A stretch of 64,000 bases of DNA from JAAZMI01 sp050948785. Lineage in GTDB: Bacteria > Bacillota > Dethiobacteria > DTU022 > UBA8154. The stretch is from positions 124,001-188,000 of the forward strand of contig JBMNEM010000004.1 of the NCBI GenBank assembly GCA_050948785.1, written 5' to 3'. The translations under genes were made by a program, and so were the position numbers. Positions within the stretch are counted from its first letter, which is position 1. Every line of letters starts with the position of its first letter. This document shows positions 1 through 8,516 of the stretch, piece after piece. The notes below the pieces were generated by a model. The model saw nothing but the letters and a program-made list of their open reading frames with translations, was not told the origin of the DNA and searched no databases.

Positions 1-459
1 TTCCATGGCCCGGGGCCAGGAAAGCAGGCGCGGCAGGGCATAGCAGGCGATCGGTGGCAGGACACCCACTTTTATTTCCGGCTGGCCAAATTTGGCTTTT
101 TCTGAGGCTACGACCATGTCACAGAAGAGGACTACTTCATAGCCGCCGCCTAAAGCGGCGCCGTTTATTACGCCGATGATTGGCTTTTCCAGTTCAGCCA
201 TGGATAAGAACAGGCGGTCAAAGACGTCAATCATCAGGCCTACTTTGTCCGGGGTATGGTCGGCGACGTCTACGCCGGCAGAAAAAGCTTTACCCGCGGC
301 ATCAATGACGACTATGTTGCCGGGTTCTGTCCGGGCCCATTTGAAGGCCTTGACCATTTCTTCCATCATGTCAATGGTGAGGACGTTCAGGGGGGGACGA
401 TCCAGGGTGATGCGGATGATGCCGCCTTCGCTTTTTATTTTCAGGTTTTGATAGGACAT
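1..459 (-). CDS. Cyclohexa-1,5-diene-1-carbonyl-CoA hydratase-like enoyl-CoA hydratase (partial)
   Basis: Crotonase-fold protein whose first 153 codons lie in the window; the rest runs off the left edge. The N-terminus MSYQNLKIKSEGGIIRITL and the oxyanion-hole segment INGAALGGGYEV are typical of enoyl-CoA hydratases. The start at 459 has a full AGGAGG site 7 bases upstream. It lies 205 bases downstream of bamA on the same strand, and in the benzoyl-CoA pathway the hydratase acting before BamA is cyclohexa-1,5-diene-1-carbonyl-CoA hydratase (Dch/BamR). The specific name therefore rests on context plus family similarity; the superfamily assignment is firm, the exact substrate is inferred. Confidence 0.75.
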   Translation of the reverse strand, partial: MSYQNLKIKSEGGIIRITLDRPPLNVLTIDMMEEMVKAFKWARTEPGNIVVIDAAGKAFSAGVDVADHTPDKVGLMIDVFDRLFLSMAELEKPIIGVINGAALGGGYEVVLFCDMVVASEKAKFGQPEIKVGVLPPIACYALPRLLSWPRAME

Positions 460-663
460 GTTTTACCTCCTTTCTTTTCTTTGGAGACAGGTGTTGCTTT
501 GAAGCTAACTTAAAAATTTTAACAGAGCCGGAGCTCCCCCGTATTGTTCAGCAAATCTGACTCCTGACTCTTTTTCCTTATATGCATGCAGAACACCTGG
601 GGGAAACACCGGCCGCAGCATGCTTTTTCGACTGTTCGGGTATGTTAATTTATTTCCCTGATT

Positions 664-1794
664 TTATTCCAGACGCGGTCCCAGGACGGCATCGATGAGA
701 TCCTGGTCAAAGGGCTTCGCTTCGTTGAGCAGCTGGCGATATTTGATAAAGTCAATGGTGTCTTTACCGGTAAGCTTCTTGGTGTTGAAGGCGTTGAAGC
801 CCAGGTAAGCTTCGGTCTGCATGTTCGCCGATAGCCAGTGCCGGCTGGAAAGTTTGCACTGATCCCAGAAGAATTTCTTCTTGTGACGGACGGAGTCGAT
901 GGACATCATCAGGCAGTTGGGGAAAAGATTCGTCAGGGTATAGAGTGTTTTGTCAATTTCTTTGTCCAGCAGGGTGAAGTCCGTTTCTCCTGCAGCAATT
1001 GTTTTCTTGGCTTGCTCCCGGGCTTCGCCGGAGGCAAATTCACCGTAGACAATCCTGCCGCCCTCGGCGTACTTGTCGGTAATGACCAGGGGGTTGGGGA
1101 CAAACTCGCCGTCTACTTTGAGTACCGGGATGGCTTTGGAGATAAGACCCAGGCGTTCCATTTTGTAGGAGCTCCAGAGTTCACAGGAGATGCAGTTCCA
1201 CATGGCTTGTTCCATGGTTAAGTATTCGGGGAGAAAGTCGGTGGAGCCGCCCAGGGGAGCAGAGCCGTGACGGGGGCCGGCCTGGCCAAAGATAGCCATG
1301 TCTGAAGAAATGGTGATGTCACAGGCCATACCAATTTCCTGCCCACCTGCAACCCGCATGCCGTTTACACGGCAGATTACCGGCTTTTTGCACATGAGGA
1401 TGCCGTCAACCATGGCATTGAAAAGATCCATGTAGAGACCATATTCGGTGGGACGGCCGCTGTAGTACTCGGCATATTCCTTGGTGTTGCCGCCTGTACA
1501 GAAAGCACGGTCACCGGCACCGGTGAAGATAACCGCCACGACGGAACGATCCATGGAGGCCCTGTGCATGCCAGCGATTACACCTTTGACCATTTCTGTG
1601 GTATAAGAGTTGTACTGCCGGGGGTTGTTCAAGGTTACCCAGGCGGAGTAAAGGCCTTCAACTGCCTTGCCGTCAGGATCCGCAATGGGCTTTTTCTCAT
1701 ACGTGATGCACGGGGGTTCTGTACCAAAGTATTCCTCCCCATAGACTTGGTGATCCACTAGACCGTCTTGACGAGGCCATTTGTTAAAATCCAT
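664..1794 (-). CDS. bamA: 6-oxocyclohex-1-ene-1-carbonyl-CoA hydrolase
   Basis: 376-residue crotonase-superfamily ring-opening hydrolase of anaerobic benzoyl-CoA degradation. It adds water and cleaves the ring of 6-oxocyclohex-1-ene-1-carbonyl-CoA to give 3-hydroxypimelyl-CoA in the cytoplasm. The length and the long N-terminal segment before the crotonase core fit BamA rather than an ordinary enoyl-CoA hydratase (about 260 residues). Visible motifs are GAGDRAFCTGGNTKEYAEYY around residues 90-110 and VNGMRVAGGQEIGMACD near residue 145 (oxyanion hole). The start ATG at 1794 follows AAGGAGG by six bases. It is followed on the same strand by the diene-CoA hydratase gene. BamA is the usual marker gene for anaerobic aromatic degradation, so it says much about the organism's diet. 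Confidence 0.93.
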   Translation of the reverse strand: MDFNKWPRQDGLVDHQVYGEEYFGTEPPCITYEKKPIADPDGKAVEGLYSAWVTLNNPRQYNSYTTEMVKGVIAGMHRASMDRSVVAVIFTGAGDRAFCTGGNTKEYAEYYSGRPTEYGLYMDLFNAMVDGILMCKKPVICRVNGMRVAGGQEIGMACDITISSDMAIFGQAGPRHGSAPLGGSTDFLPEYLTMEQAMWNCISCELWSSYKMERLGLISKAIPVLKVDGEFVPNPLVITDKYAEGGRIVYGEFASGEAREQAKKTIAAGETDFTLLDKEIDKTLYTLTNLFPNCLMMSIDSVRHKKKFFWDQCKLSSRHWLSANMQTEAYLGFNAFNTKKLTGKDTIDFIKYRQLLNEAKPFDQDLIDAVLGPRLE

Positions 1795-2154
1795 TTTTAT
1801 CCTCCTTAATCTCTTTGTGACTATTTTTTTCGTTAATTTACATCTCTCTGATCAAAAATACCTTATTTTTGTCCCATCCAGTGCTGTTTCACACCACCAC
1901 CTTACTGTAAATAAAGATTCTGTTTAAATTTTAATAAAATAAAGAAAATAAAAAAATCGCTTAAAAGCATGGAAGCAAGGTTAAAAAAGTGTGAATTAAG
2001 GGTTAGCACTTTTGGACCAACCCAAACAAACTCCTGTTAAAATACAAACTTTTGCAAATCCCTGAACAAGCCTTATGAGAAAAAGAAACAATCGACTTCT
2101 ACCTAAAATCACTACATAAAATCACTTAGATTTAATACGCCTTGGATTTTACTA
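1795..2154. other. Intergenic region upstream of bamA
   Basis: About 360 AT-rich bases between the divergent bamA and thi transcription units. No convincing reading frame is present. I looked for a sigma-54 type GG/GC promoter reading toward bamA and did not find one. The bamA promoter presumably lies here but I cannot place it. Confidence 0.6.
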
Positions 2155-2183
2155 TTGCCAAACCCAAGTGCTTGGTGTATAAT
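2155..2183 (+). promoter_or_regulatory. Sigma-A type promoter of the thiW-thiM unit
   Basis: TTGCCA at 2155-2160 and TATAAT at 2178-2183 are separated by 17 bases, a near-consensus vegetative promoter. The predicted start of transcription lies about 15 bases before the TPP aptamer, as expected for a riboswitch leader. Confidence 0.75.
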
Positions 2184-2204
2184 GCTATAAAATGGATATA
2201 TTTA

Positions 2205-2320
2205 ACGGGGGTGCTTCCGAGCGGGGGCTGAGAGGGGAACGCGGTGAAGTTCCTAAACCCCTTGAACCTGTTTTGCGGGCCGGCGGTACGGTCCGTCTGG
2301 GTAATGCCAGCGTAGGGAGT
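2205..2320 (+). promoter_or_regulatory. TPP (THI-box) riboswitch aptamer
   Basis: The leader contains the conserved TPP aptamer blocks in order: GGGGGTGC at the 5' P1/P2 side, GGCTGAGA (pyrimidine-sensing helix), CCCTTGAACCTG, and GGGTAATGCCAGCGTAGGGA at the pyrophosphate-sensing side. It lies between a promoter and an intrinsic terminator and precedes thiW and thiM. By family knowledge, thiamine pyrophosphate binding should favour termination and shut the genes off. A variable P3 arm (about 2268-2300) is extended and GC-rich. Confidence 0.95.
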
Positions 2321-2354
2321 TTAGTAATAAGCTGAAACTGCTTGCATGATACAG

Positions 2355-2378
2355 CGGGCCCGCGATGGCCCGTTTTTT
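2355..2378 (+). terminator. Riboswitch-controlled intrinsic terminator
   Basis: Stem CGGGCC / GGCCCG with a six-base loop followed by six T residues. It lies 35 bases after the TPP aptamer and 104 bases before thiW, the position expected of the expression platform. Confidence 0.88.
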
Positions 2379-2482
2379 ATTGCCTAAAATACATTGGGCA
2401 AATTAAAGGTAGAAAAGCAGGAATAGGCCTGTTATTTCGCAGAGATAAAAGAAGTATACTGGAAGGAGATGTGCATTAAATA

Positions 2483-2986
2483 ATGGAAAATTCCCTAAGA
2501 AAGACTTTTCCCCTGCGCAAGATCACTGCCATAGGCCTGCTGGTTGCCCTGGGCACAGTGGCGGCACCTTATTCCCTTCTCATAGGAGTGGCCAAGGTTT
2601 ACCCGGTTCAGCATGCTCTCAATGTCCTGGCCGGGGTCCTGTTAGGACCGGGCCCCGCCGTCATCGCCGCCGTACTCACCTCGACCCTGCGCAACCTCAT
2701 GGGAACGGGAACACCGCTGGCTTTTCCCGGCAGCATCTTTGGCGCACTGCTGGCCGGCCTCGCTTCGCGTTATCTGAAAAAAGATCTTTTTGCTGCCATT
2801 GGAGAAGTGCTGGGTACCGGTTTTCTTGGTGCCCTGGTTGCCTTCCCCTTGGCCAAATGGCTGTTGGGTTTTGCCGGTGTGGCCTACGCCTTTATTCCTT
2901 CCTTTGCCGTGAGCAGCCTGCTCGGAGCTATCATGGGCGTGCTCATTTTGCAACTCTGGCGTAAAAATAATTTGCCTTTCTTTTAA
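2483..2986 (+). CDS. thiW: ThiW, S-component of a thiazole/thiamine-precursor ECF transporter
   Basis: 167-residue very hydrophobic protein with about five membrane segments and no ATPase domain, matching the ThiW family. ThiW is a substrate-binding S component that uses a shared energy-coupling factor module, not seen in this window, to import the thiazole moiety of thiamine. Conserved-looking features are the YPVQHALNVLAGVLLGPGPA segment (residues 40-60) and TSTLRNLMGTGTPLAFPGS (residues 66-85). The AAGGAG site lies about 14 bases before the ATG. Co-transcription with thiM under a TPP riboswitch supports a salvage role. Confidence is high because family, length and context agree. Confidence 0.92.
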   Translation: MENSLRKTFPLRKITAIGLLVALGTVAAPYSLLIGVAKVYPVQHALNVLAGVLLGPGPAVIAAVLTSTLRNLMGTGTPLAFPGSIFGALLAGLASRYLKKDLFAAIGEVLGTGFLGALVAFPLAKWLLGFAGVAYAFIPSFAVSSLLGAIMGVLILQLWRKNNLPFF

Positions 2987-3048
2987 AATCAGGAAAAATT
3001 TTGCTTAGATTGACTAATATATATAGCAGTATATAAGGAGAATTGCTG

Positions 3049-3870
3049 ATGTTCGAAGGAGCGAAGATTTTGCAGCGTGTCCGGCAAGAGCGGCCGCTGA
3101 TTCATCATCTCACTAATTTTGTGACCATGCATGATTGCGCTGTGATCACAGCAAACCTAGGCGCTCTGCCGGTCATGGCCCAGGCGGAAGAAGAGGTTGA
3201 GGAGATGGTCGCCTCTGCTCATGCTGCAGTAATTAATACCGGAACCCTTTCTCCCTCCCGCGCCCGGGCCATGCGGCGAATGGGGAAAAGGGCCCGGGCG
3301 CAAAGCATCCCCGTGGTCTTTGATCCTGTAGGTGCCGGCTCTACAACCTACCGCACGCAGGAAATCATGAGTATCCTGGCGGCAACTACCCCAGCGGTGA
3401 TCAAGGGAAACGAGGCGGAAATCAGCCTTCTGACGGGAATTCACGGCGCGGCAATCAGCGGTGTCCAGGCCGTAGGCCCCGGGGGGGATCCCCTGGAGGC
3501 AGCGCTTCGCTTGAGGAAATTATTAGGTTACAACGCGGTGATTGCAGTCACCGGAGCAGTCGATTTTATCTCAGACGGCAGCTGTGCCGCCCATGTTTTT
3601 AACGGCCATGCTCTGTTGCCCCGGGTGGTGGGCAGCGGATGCATGGCCGCTTCCGTAATGGCTTCTTTTACGGCGGTGGAAGAGAATTACTTTGCCGCGG
3701 CAACGGCCGCCCTGGCCACCCTGGGTGTAGCTGCGGAGTTGGCCGCAGAGGCGTTGAAAGGAAATTTTTTTGGCCCGGCTTTATTTAAAACCTACCTGCT
3801 TGACGCGCTCTATTTACTCACGCCGGAAGAGCTGGGCCGCCGTGCCAGAGTGGAAATTTCTGCCCTGTGA
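3049..3870 (+). CDS. thiM: Hydroxyethylthiazole kinase
   Basis: Ribokinase-fold kinase that phosphorylates 4-methyl-5-(2-hydroxyethyl)thiazole in thiamine salvage. Visible motifs are VVFDPVGAGST (residues 93-103), IKGNEAEI near residue 125, and VVGSGCMAAS near residue 195, equivalent to the ATP/anion-hole GTGCMLTS motif. I chose the ATG at 3049, eight bases after AAGGAG; an in-frame TTG at 3043 lies only two bases from that site. It follows thiW by 62 bases and shares its riboswitch. Length (273 residues) is normal for ThiM. Confidence 0.94.
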   Translation: MFEGAKILQRVRQERPLIHHLTNFVTMHDCAVITANLGALPVMAQAEEEVEEMVASAHAAVINTGTLSPSRARAMRRMGKRARAQSIPVVFDPVGAGSTTYRTQEIMSILAATTPAVIKGNEAEISLLTGIHGAAISGVQAVGPGGDPLEAALRLRKLLGYNAVIAVTGAVDFISDGSCAAHVFNGHALLPRVVGSGCMAASVMASFTAVEENYFAAATAALATLGVAAELAAEALKGNFFGPALFKTYLLDALYLLTPEELGRRARVEISAL

Positions 3871-4043
3871 CCTTAAAGATTGGTTGTTCCCGCTAGCGAA
3901 CACCTGGATGTCTATTTTTGTTCCGGATAATTCTTTTTAATCCTGACTAACCTGACCCTTTTGAATGCTTAGTGTTCTTCACCGTAATTATGTTTCAAAG
4001 CACTTAGTGTGGGAATTAGCGGGGAAACAAGCCAGCAAAAAAA

Positions 4044-5333
4044 TCAGGATTCTAAACCGGTCATGATCTCAAAGAAACCGGGGAAGAAAGCCTGCACCGC
4101 TTCTACTCCGCTGATCACTGATTCGCTCCCGGCAAAAAGAGCTGCCGTAGCCAGAGACATGGCTATACGATGATCACCGTGACTTGCACAGCGGGCGCCG
4201 GAAAGTTTGGCCCCACCCTTGATTACCAGCCTGTTCGGAAACTCTTCAATTAATGCTCCCATCTTCTGCAGTTCAAGAGAGATGGATCGCAGCCGGTCTA
4301 ATTCCTCCGCCCGCAATACAGAGATCCCGTTTATAACCGTATCACCTTCTGCCAATAGAGCAGCTGCAATAAAAACAGGTATCTCTTCTACTATCCGCGG
4401 GAGCATCTCCCCGCATATTTCCACCCCTGTTAACTTTCCACCACCTTTTACATGGAGATCCGCAACCGGCTCGCAATTATACTCCCTGGCATTCAAGAAG
4501 CTAATCGTGGCCCCCATTTGCCCCAAAACATCGAGAATACCGGTCCTGGAAGGGTTAACACCTACATCTTCAACATAGAGTTCCCCGCGTGGTGCCAGTA
4601 CCGCCGCTACAATAAAAAAAGTGGCTGCAGAAAGATCACCGGGAAGGTGAAATCTTTCGCCCTTTAATTTGACGGGGCTTTGCAATCTAATGTGGTATTC
4701 CCCCAATTTTTTAATCCCGGCACCCAAATAACGCAGTGCTCTTTCAGTATGATCCCTGGTGCCGTAAGGATCAATAATTTCTGATACTCCCCGGCTGTAA
4801 AGAGCGGCAACCAGAAGAGCAGACTTTACCAGGGCATCGGGAACAGGCAGGGTATAATTGATGGGCAGCAGATCATATCCCCTGATAGACAGAGGCAGAA
4901 GCTTGTTGTTCTGCCGACCACTGACAGCAGCGCCCATCTGCTGCAAAGATGCAGTAATCCGCTGCATGGGGCGCCTGCGCAGCAAACTGCCTCCCGTTAA
5001 TGTGGAGTAAAACGGCTGCCCTGCCAGAAGCCCCGCCAAAAAACATGCCGTGGTCTCTGAATTTCCTGCATCCAGAACATTGTCCGGTTCTTTGAAGCCA
5101 CGCAGACCTTTTCCTTTTACTTTCAAACTTTCCCCGTTACCCTCGAATTCCACACCCAGTTCTTTTAAACATTTCAATGTAGATAATGTCTCCCCCACTG
5201 CGGAAAGACCTTCAATCTCCATCACGTTCTCTGTCAAAGAGGAGAAAAACAAAGCCCTGTGCGCAATCGATTGGTCCCCCGGTACCTTTATCTGCCCCTC
5301 GATTTTCTCTACAGGATTGATAGTAATCTCCAT
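4044..5333 (-). CDS. Divergent AroA (EPSP synthase)-like protein with altered active site
   Basis: About 429 residues with the two-domain enolpyruvyl-transferase fold of 3-phosphoshikimate 1-carboxyvinyltransferase: PGDQSIAHRAL at the N-terminus, LRRRPM, RDHTERAL, SHGDHRIAM and FFPGFFE near the C-terminus. Key residues of E. coli AroA appear changed: K22 is Q (GDQSIAHR), G96 is E and R100 is C (GNSETTAC), S169 and Q171 are D and L (PVPDALVKS), D313 is E (IVEEIP), K340 is E (LRAEELDR). R27, R124, R344 and R386 are kept. EPSP synthase activity is therefore doubtful and a different reaction is possible. The second ATG (5333) is nine bases after AAAGG and is preferred over the ATG at 5342. A T-box leader precedes it. 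It stands alone, with no other aro gene nearby. Confidence 0.8.
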   Translation of the reverse strand: MEITINPVEKIEGQIKVPGDQSIAHRALFFSSLTENVMEIEGLSAVGETLSTLKCLKELGVEFEGNGESLKVKGKGLRGFKEPDNVLDAGNSETTACFLAGLLAGQPFYSTLTGGSLLRRRPMQRITASLQQMGAAVSGRQNNKLLPLSIRGYDLLPINYTLPVPDALVKSALLVAALYSRGVSEIIDPYGTRDHTERALRYLGAGIKKLGEYHIRLQSPVKLKGERFHLPGDLSAATFFIVAAVLAPRGELYVEDVGVNPSRTGILDVLGQMGATISFLNAREYNCEPVADLHVKGGGKLTGVEICGEMLPRIVEEIPVFIAAALLAEGDTVINGISVLRAEELDRLRSISLELQKMGALIEEFPNRLVIKGGAKLSGARCASHGDHRIAMSLATAALFAGSESVISGVEAVQAFFPGFFEIMTGLES

Positions 5334-5352
5334 TTTTATCATCCTTTCGTTA

Positions 5353-5720
5353 TAAAAAAGCTCCCGTCCTTAGAGACGGAAGCTTTGGCTTCACGCGGTA
5401 CCACTCTGCTTAGGCACATAGTGCCTCCCTCTTTCCAGGGTACGGGCTAAAATGTTCCAGCCTTATACCCCCTCCCTTTTAACGGTGGAAGTTTCCGTCA
5501 AAACCTACTGCCCGTCAAGGCATTCTCCACTTGATCACTCCCACCATTGGTTTTCTTCTTGGAGTGAGTTAGATTTTATTGCCTTTGATCGGTTTTTCAG
5601 CCTGCAACTCCAGAGGGAACTTCTTCTGGTTGTTATACTGAGGGTCTTTCAGCCCGCGGACCACCCATCTCTGTAGTAAACTTCACCAGTCTACTTTCCT
5701 CTTTCACAGTCTTTAAATTG
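5353..5720 (-). promoter_or_regulatory. T-box leader (apparent Phe specifier)
   Basis: On the minus strand the leader shows a T-box motif AGAGTGGTACCGCG at 5394-5407, followed by a terminator, and an upstream Stem I with AGTAG, an AGAGA-type bulge, and GGAGTTGC at its 3' base. The 3' side of the specifier loop reads GAAG-TTC-C directly above the basal helix AGAGG/CCTCT, so the specifier is most simply UUC (Phe). The TGGT of the T-box fits a tRNA with discriminator A. By family knowledge, uncharged tRNA stabilises the antiterminator and switches the downstream AroA-like gene on. The T-box class is sure; the specifier is my reading. Confidence 0.9.
5354..5383 (-). terminator. T-box attenuator terminator
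   Basis: Stem AGCTTCCGTC / GACGGGAGCT with a short loop and a run of six T on the minus strand, starting 11 bases after the T-box motif and ending 20 bases before the AroA-like start. It competes with the antiterminator of the T-box. Confidence 0.88.
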
Positions 5721-5736
5721 ATTAAATGTAAGGTCA

Positions 5737-5766
5737 ATTGTAACACAGGATTTTTTACTCTGTCAA
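5737..5766 (-). promoter_or_regulatory. Sigma-A type promoter of the T-box leader
   Basis: On the minus strand, consensus TTGACA (5761-5766) and TACAAT (5737-5742) with an 18-base spacer, just upstream of the T-box Stem I. Confidence 0.75.
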
Positions 5767-5791
5767 CTATTTATTTTTGAGCTTCACCAAG

Positions 5792-6349
5792 TTAATTTTC
5801 CAGAGCTTCTTTTACCCCATCATGTTTTGCAGCTATCTCCTTCACCTGCTTGAGTTCTTCAAATGAAAGCACGCGCTCAGGGTCAAGGAGCAAGATGATT
5901 CTCTCAGCTGATTTCGCCATCCCTTTTAAATGTTCTGACCGGATATCGTCAGCAAATTCCCTGTCAACCAGCTGGATATTTTCGGCGTGAAAACTCATGA
6001 TATCGGAAACACGATCCACAATCATGCCCATGGTTTTTTTATTGACCTCAATTACAATGATCACCGTAAATTCATCATATTTTTGCCCGGACTGAAGGTC
6101 GAATTTGCGATGCATGTCGATCACCGGGATTACTTTCCCCCGGAAGTTGATGACACCACTGATCACCGGATTGGAATTGAAAACCCTGGTCGGTTTCTTG
6201 TAACGGATAATTTCCTGCACCAGCATAATATCTATACCGTACTCTTCCGTGCCAATCCAAAAAGTTACATACTGGTTTTCTGTAGAACTTTTAGACTGCC
6301 AGTCTTGAACACCCAGGGCACTGTCCCCTGTTTGTTCCTTCAGAACCAT
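5792..6349 (-). CDS. cheW: Chemotaxis coupling protein CheW
   Basis: 185-residue CheW-domain protein that links the receptor to CheA. After a roughly 28-residue polar N-terminal extension, the domain starts at QYVTFWIGTEEYGIDIM and contains VISGVINFRGKVIPVIDMH, the typical CheW core. An AGGGGGG site precedes the ATG. It is the last gene of the chemotaxis operon, 15 bases after the mcp stop. The N-terminal extension is longer than in E. coli CheW (167 residues). Confidence 0.95.
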   Translation of the reverse strand: MVLKEQTGDSALGVQDWQSKSSTENQYVTFWIGTEEYGIDIMLVQEIIRYKKPTRVFNSNPVISGVINFRGKVIPVIDMHRKFDLQSGQKYDEFTVIIVIEVNKKTMGMIVDRVSDIMSFHAENIQLVDREFADDIRSEHLKGMAKSAERIILLLDPERVLSFEELKQVKEIAAKHDGVKEALEN

Positions 6350-6364
6350 TTTTTTCCCCCCTGA

Positions 6365-8437
6365 TTAAAACTTCTCGAAATCTTCCTCACAAAAATCAAA
6401 ATCGTTCTCTTGGTCAGCGGCAACCGTTAATGCGACCTCTTTTTTCTTGAATTTTTCCCGGAAATTGTTGTTTTTTTTGTAAACCATGTCTTCCTTTTTC
6501 AATATACTTCTCTGGTTTTGATGCCCATTTTCTGCAATCTTGAAGAAGCTGACTCTTTCGGCCAGCTCCACCGCTTCGCTGTTCATATTTTCACTGGAAC
6601 TGGCGATCTCTTCTACCAGGGAGGCGTTCTGCTGGGTAACCTGATTAAGTTCCTCAATGGCATCGCGGATATCTTTCTCCGCCGCGGTCTGCTCCTGCAA
6701 TGCGGCAGCTATTTCCCCGACAACATCGCCGGCCTTTTCGGTATCGGTCACGATCTCCCTTAAAACATTCTCCGTTTCGCTCATAAGTGCATTACCATTA
6801 TCCACCCTGGCAATGCTGTCCTTGATTCGTTTCTCAATCTCTTTGGCTGCATCGGCCGCGCGACCAGCCAAGTTACGCACCTCAGCCGCCACTACGGCAA
6901 AACCCCGGCCCTGCTCACCGGCACGGGCTGCCTCCACGGCAGCATTTAAAGCAAGAAGGTTGGTCTGAAAAGCAATGTCGTTGACTGTCGCAATAATCTC
7001 AGCAATCTCCTGGCTGCCCCGTGTAATTTCTTCCATGGCCTGCTGCAAATCCTCCATCGCTTTCTCTCCCCGGTGCACGCTCTCCACGGTCCCTTTGGCA
7101 AGGTTGTCCGCCTCGGCAGCATTGGCCGAAGATGCTTCCAGGGAGGAGGCAATCTCCTCAATGGTGGAGGCAATCTCCTCCAGGGAAGAAGCCTGCTCCT
7201 GGGTACGCTGAGAAAGATCCTGATTACCGGAAGAAATCTCAGAGGAGGCGTGCGAGACATTCTGTGCAGCTTCCTGGACCATATAAAGGGTTTCGCTTAA
7301 AGCCTGCACCGTCCGGTTTAAATGTTCGGACATCTGTCCAATTTCATCCTGGGAGGTAACTTCCGCTTTTACGGTGAAATCCCCCTCGGCCAGCTTCACC
7401 GTCAGGTCGCTCACTTTTTCCACGGGACGTACAATGGTCAGCGCAATAAAATAGGCTGCCCCGGCAATCAGGACTGCACAAATTATGGCGATAGCGATCA
7501 TGAGATTCCTCATCCCCACCACTCCCGCCAGGACCTCCGCCGCCTCAACTTCCACGACAAAGCCCGCAAACCTGTCTCCTACCCTGATCACACTCAGGGC
7601 GCCAAGCACGTCATTACCCAGATAATTCCTGTACTCCTCATGCTGGTAGAAATCATAATTACCGTTTTTGATTTGGCCGGAGAGTAGCTCAGCAGCCCTA
7701 GTGTTGATCTTCTGCTTCAGCGCGGCATCCTGCGCATACTCTCCAAACCTTGTATCAGTCAACAACAGTCCCTCCGCATCGAGCAAATAGGAGTCCGCGG
7801 TCCGGCCCAATTCTTCTATCCCCTCGTGAACGGCCGTATCTATTAAGGCTTGATCTAATGCCAAGTTTACTGTACCGATAATTTCGCCGGTACTGCCATT
7901 ACTTCTAAGTGGGAAGGATATGGCCTGAACATTTTCCTGAACAACATCGGAATAAAAGATTCCCGACCAGGTAGCCTGGCCTTCCAAGGCGCCCTGGATA
8001 TAATCTCTTCCGGAAAAATCCGCCTCCAGCATCTGTTCATGAGTACTGTAAATTATTTTTCCGTCAGGCGGTGTGATAAAAAAGAACTCATAACCAAATT
8101 CTTGTACCGCCGTGGAAACCAGGCAATCCAGAATATTTACTCTCTCTTGCCAGCGAGAATCGGCAGTATCCCAACCAGCCTCCTTTAAAACATTCAGACT
8201 CTGATAAACATCCCTGGTGCTCGCCAAAACCTTTACATCCGCTTCCTTGCCGTCATAAAATTCCTCTAGCTGCTGATCTACTATGGTCGCAAACATCTCC
8301 AACTGATTAAAGACCTCCTCCCTTAACTGCTGTGCTGTACTGCGATAAGCAAGAAAGCTGATCACTATAGCCGGTAGTAACCCAATAAGCAAAAATAGTG
8401 CAATCAACTTTACCTTCAAACTCATTCTTTTGAACAT
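6365..8437 (-). CDS. Methyl-accepting chemotaxis protein with dCache-type sensor
   Basis: 690-residue transmembrane receptor. Membrane segment 1 is near residues 8-28, followed by an about 280-residue extracellular domain with dCache/PAS-like features (DSYLLDAEGLLLTDTRF), membrane segment 2 near 308-331, HAMP to about 385, then a long cytoplasmic coiled coil. The hairpin tip FQTNLLALNAAVEAARAGEQ near residue 495 is the CheA/CheW contact region. After the signalling domain there is a charged tail of about 60 residues ending FCEEDFEKF, not a classical NWETF-type tether. The ligand is unknown; dCache domains commonly bind small organic molecules such as amino acids. It lies between cheB and cheW, so it is probably the dedicated receptor of this system. 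Confidence 0.95.
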   Translation of the reverse strand: MFKRMSLKVKLIALFLLIGLLPAIVISFLAYRSTAQQLREEVFNQLEMFATIVDQQLEEFYDGKEADVKVLASTRDVYQSLNVLKEAGWDTADSRWQERVNILDCLVSTAVQEFGYEFFFITPPDGKIIYSTHEQMLEADFSGRDYIQGALEGQATWSGIFYSDVVQENVQAISFPLRSNGSTGEIIGTVNLALDQALIDTAVHEGIEELGRTADSYLLDAEGLLLTDTRFGEYAQDAALKQKINTRAAELLSGQIKNGNYDFYQHEEYRNYLGNDVLGALSVIRVGDRFAGFVVEVEAAEVLAGVVGMRNLMIAIAIICAVLIAGAAYFIALTIVRPVEKVSDLTVKLAEGDFTVKAEVTSQDEIGQMSEHLNRTVQALSETLYMVQEAAQNVSHASSEISSGNQDLSQRTQEQASSLEEIASTIEEIASSLEASSANAAEADNLAKGTVESVHRGEKAMEDLQQAMEEITRGSQEIAEIIATVNDIAFQTNLLALNAAVEAARAGEQGRGFAVVAAEVRNLAGRAADAAKEIEKRIKDSIARVDNGNALMSETENVLREIVTDTEKAGDVVGEIAAALQEQTAAEKDIRDAIEELNQVTQQNASLVEEIASSSENMNSEAVELAERVSFFKIAENGHQNQRSILKKEDMVYKKNNNFREKFKKKEVALTVAADQENDFDFCEEDFEKF

Positions 8438-8516
8438 TGCCTTCTCCCTTTTTATGTAAATGTTAAACCCCTTTTAGCGATACAACAGTAGAAGTAAAAT
8501 CTTAGCTTTTATCTTT

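Noticed and set aside
1795..2154. Possible sigma-54 promoter for bamA
   Set aside because: No TGGCAC-N5-TTGC match was found on the minus strand.
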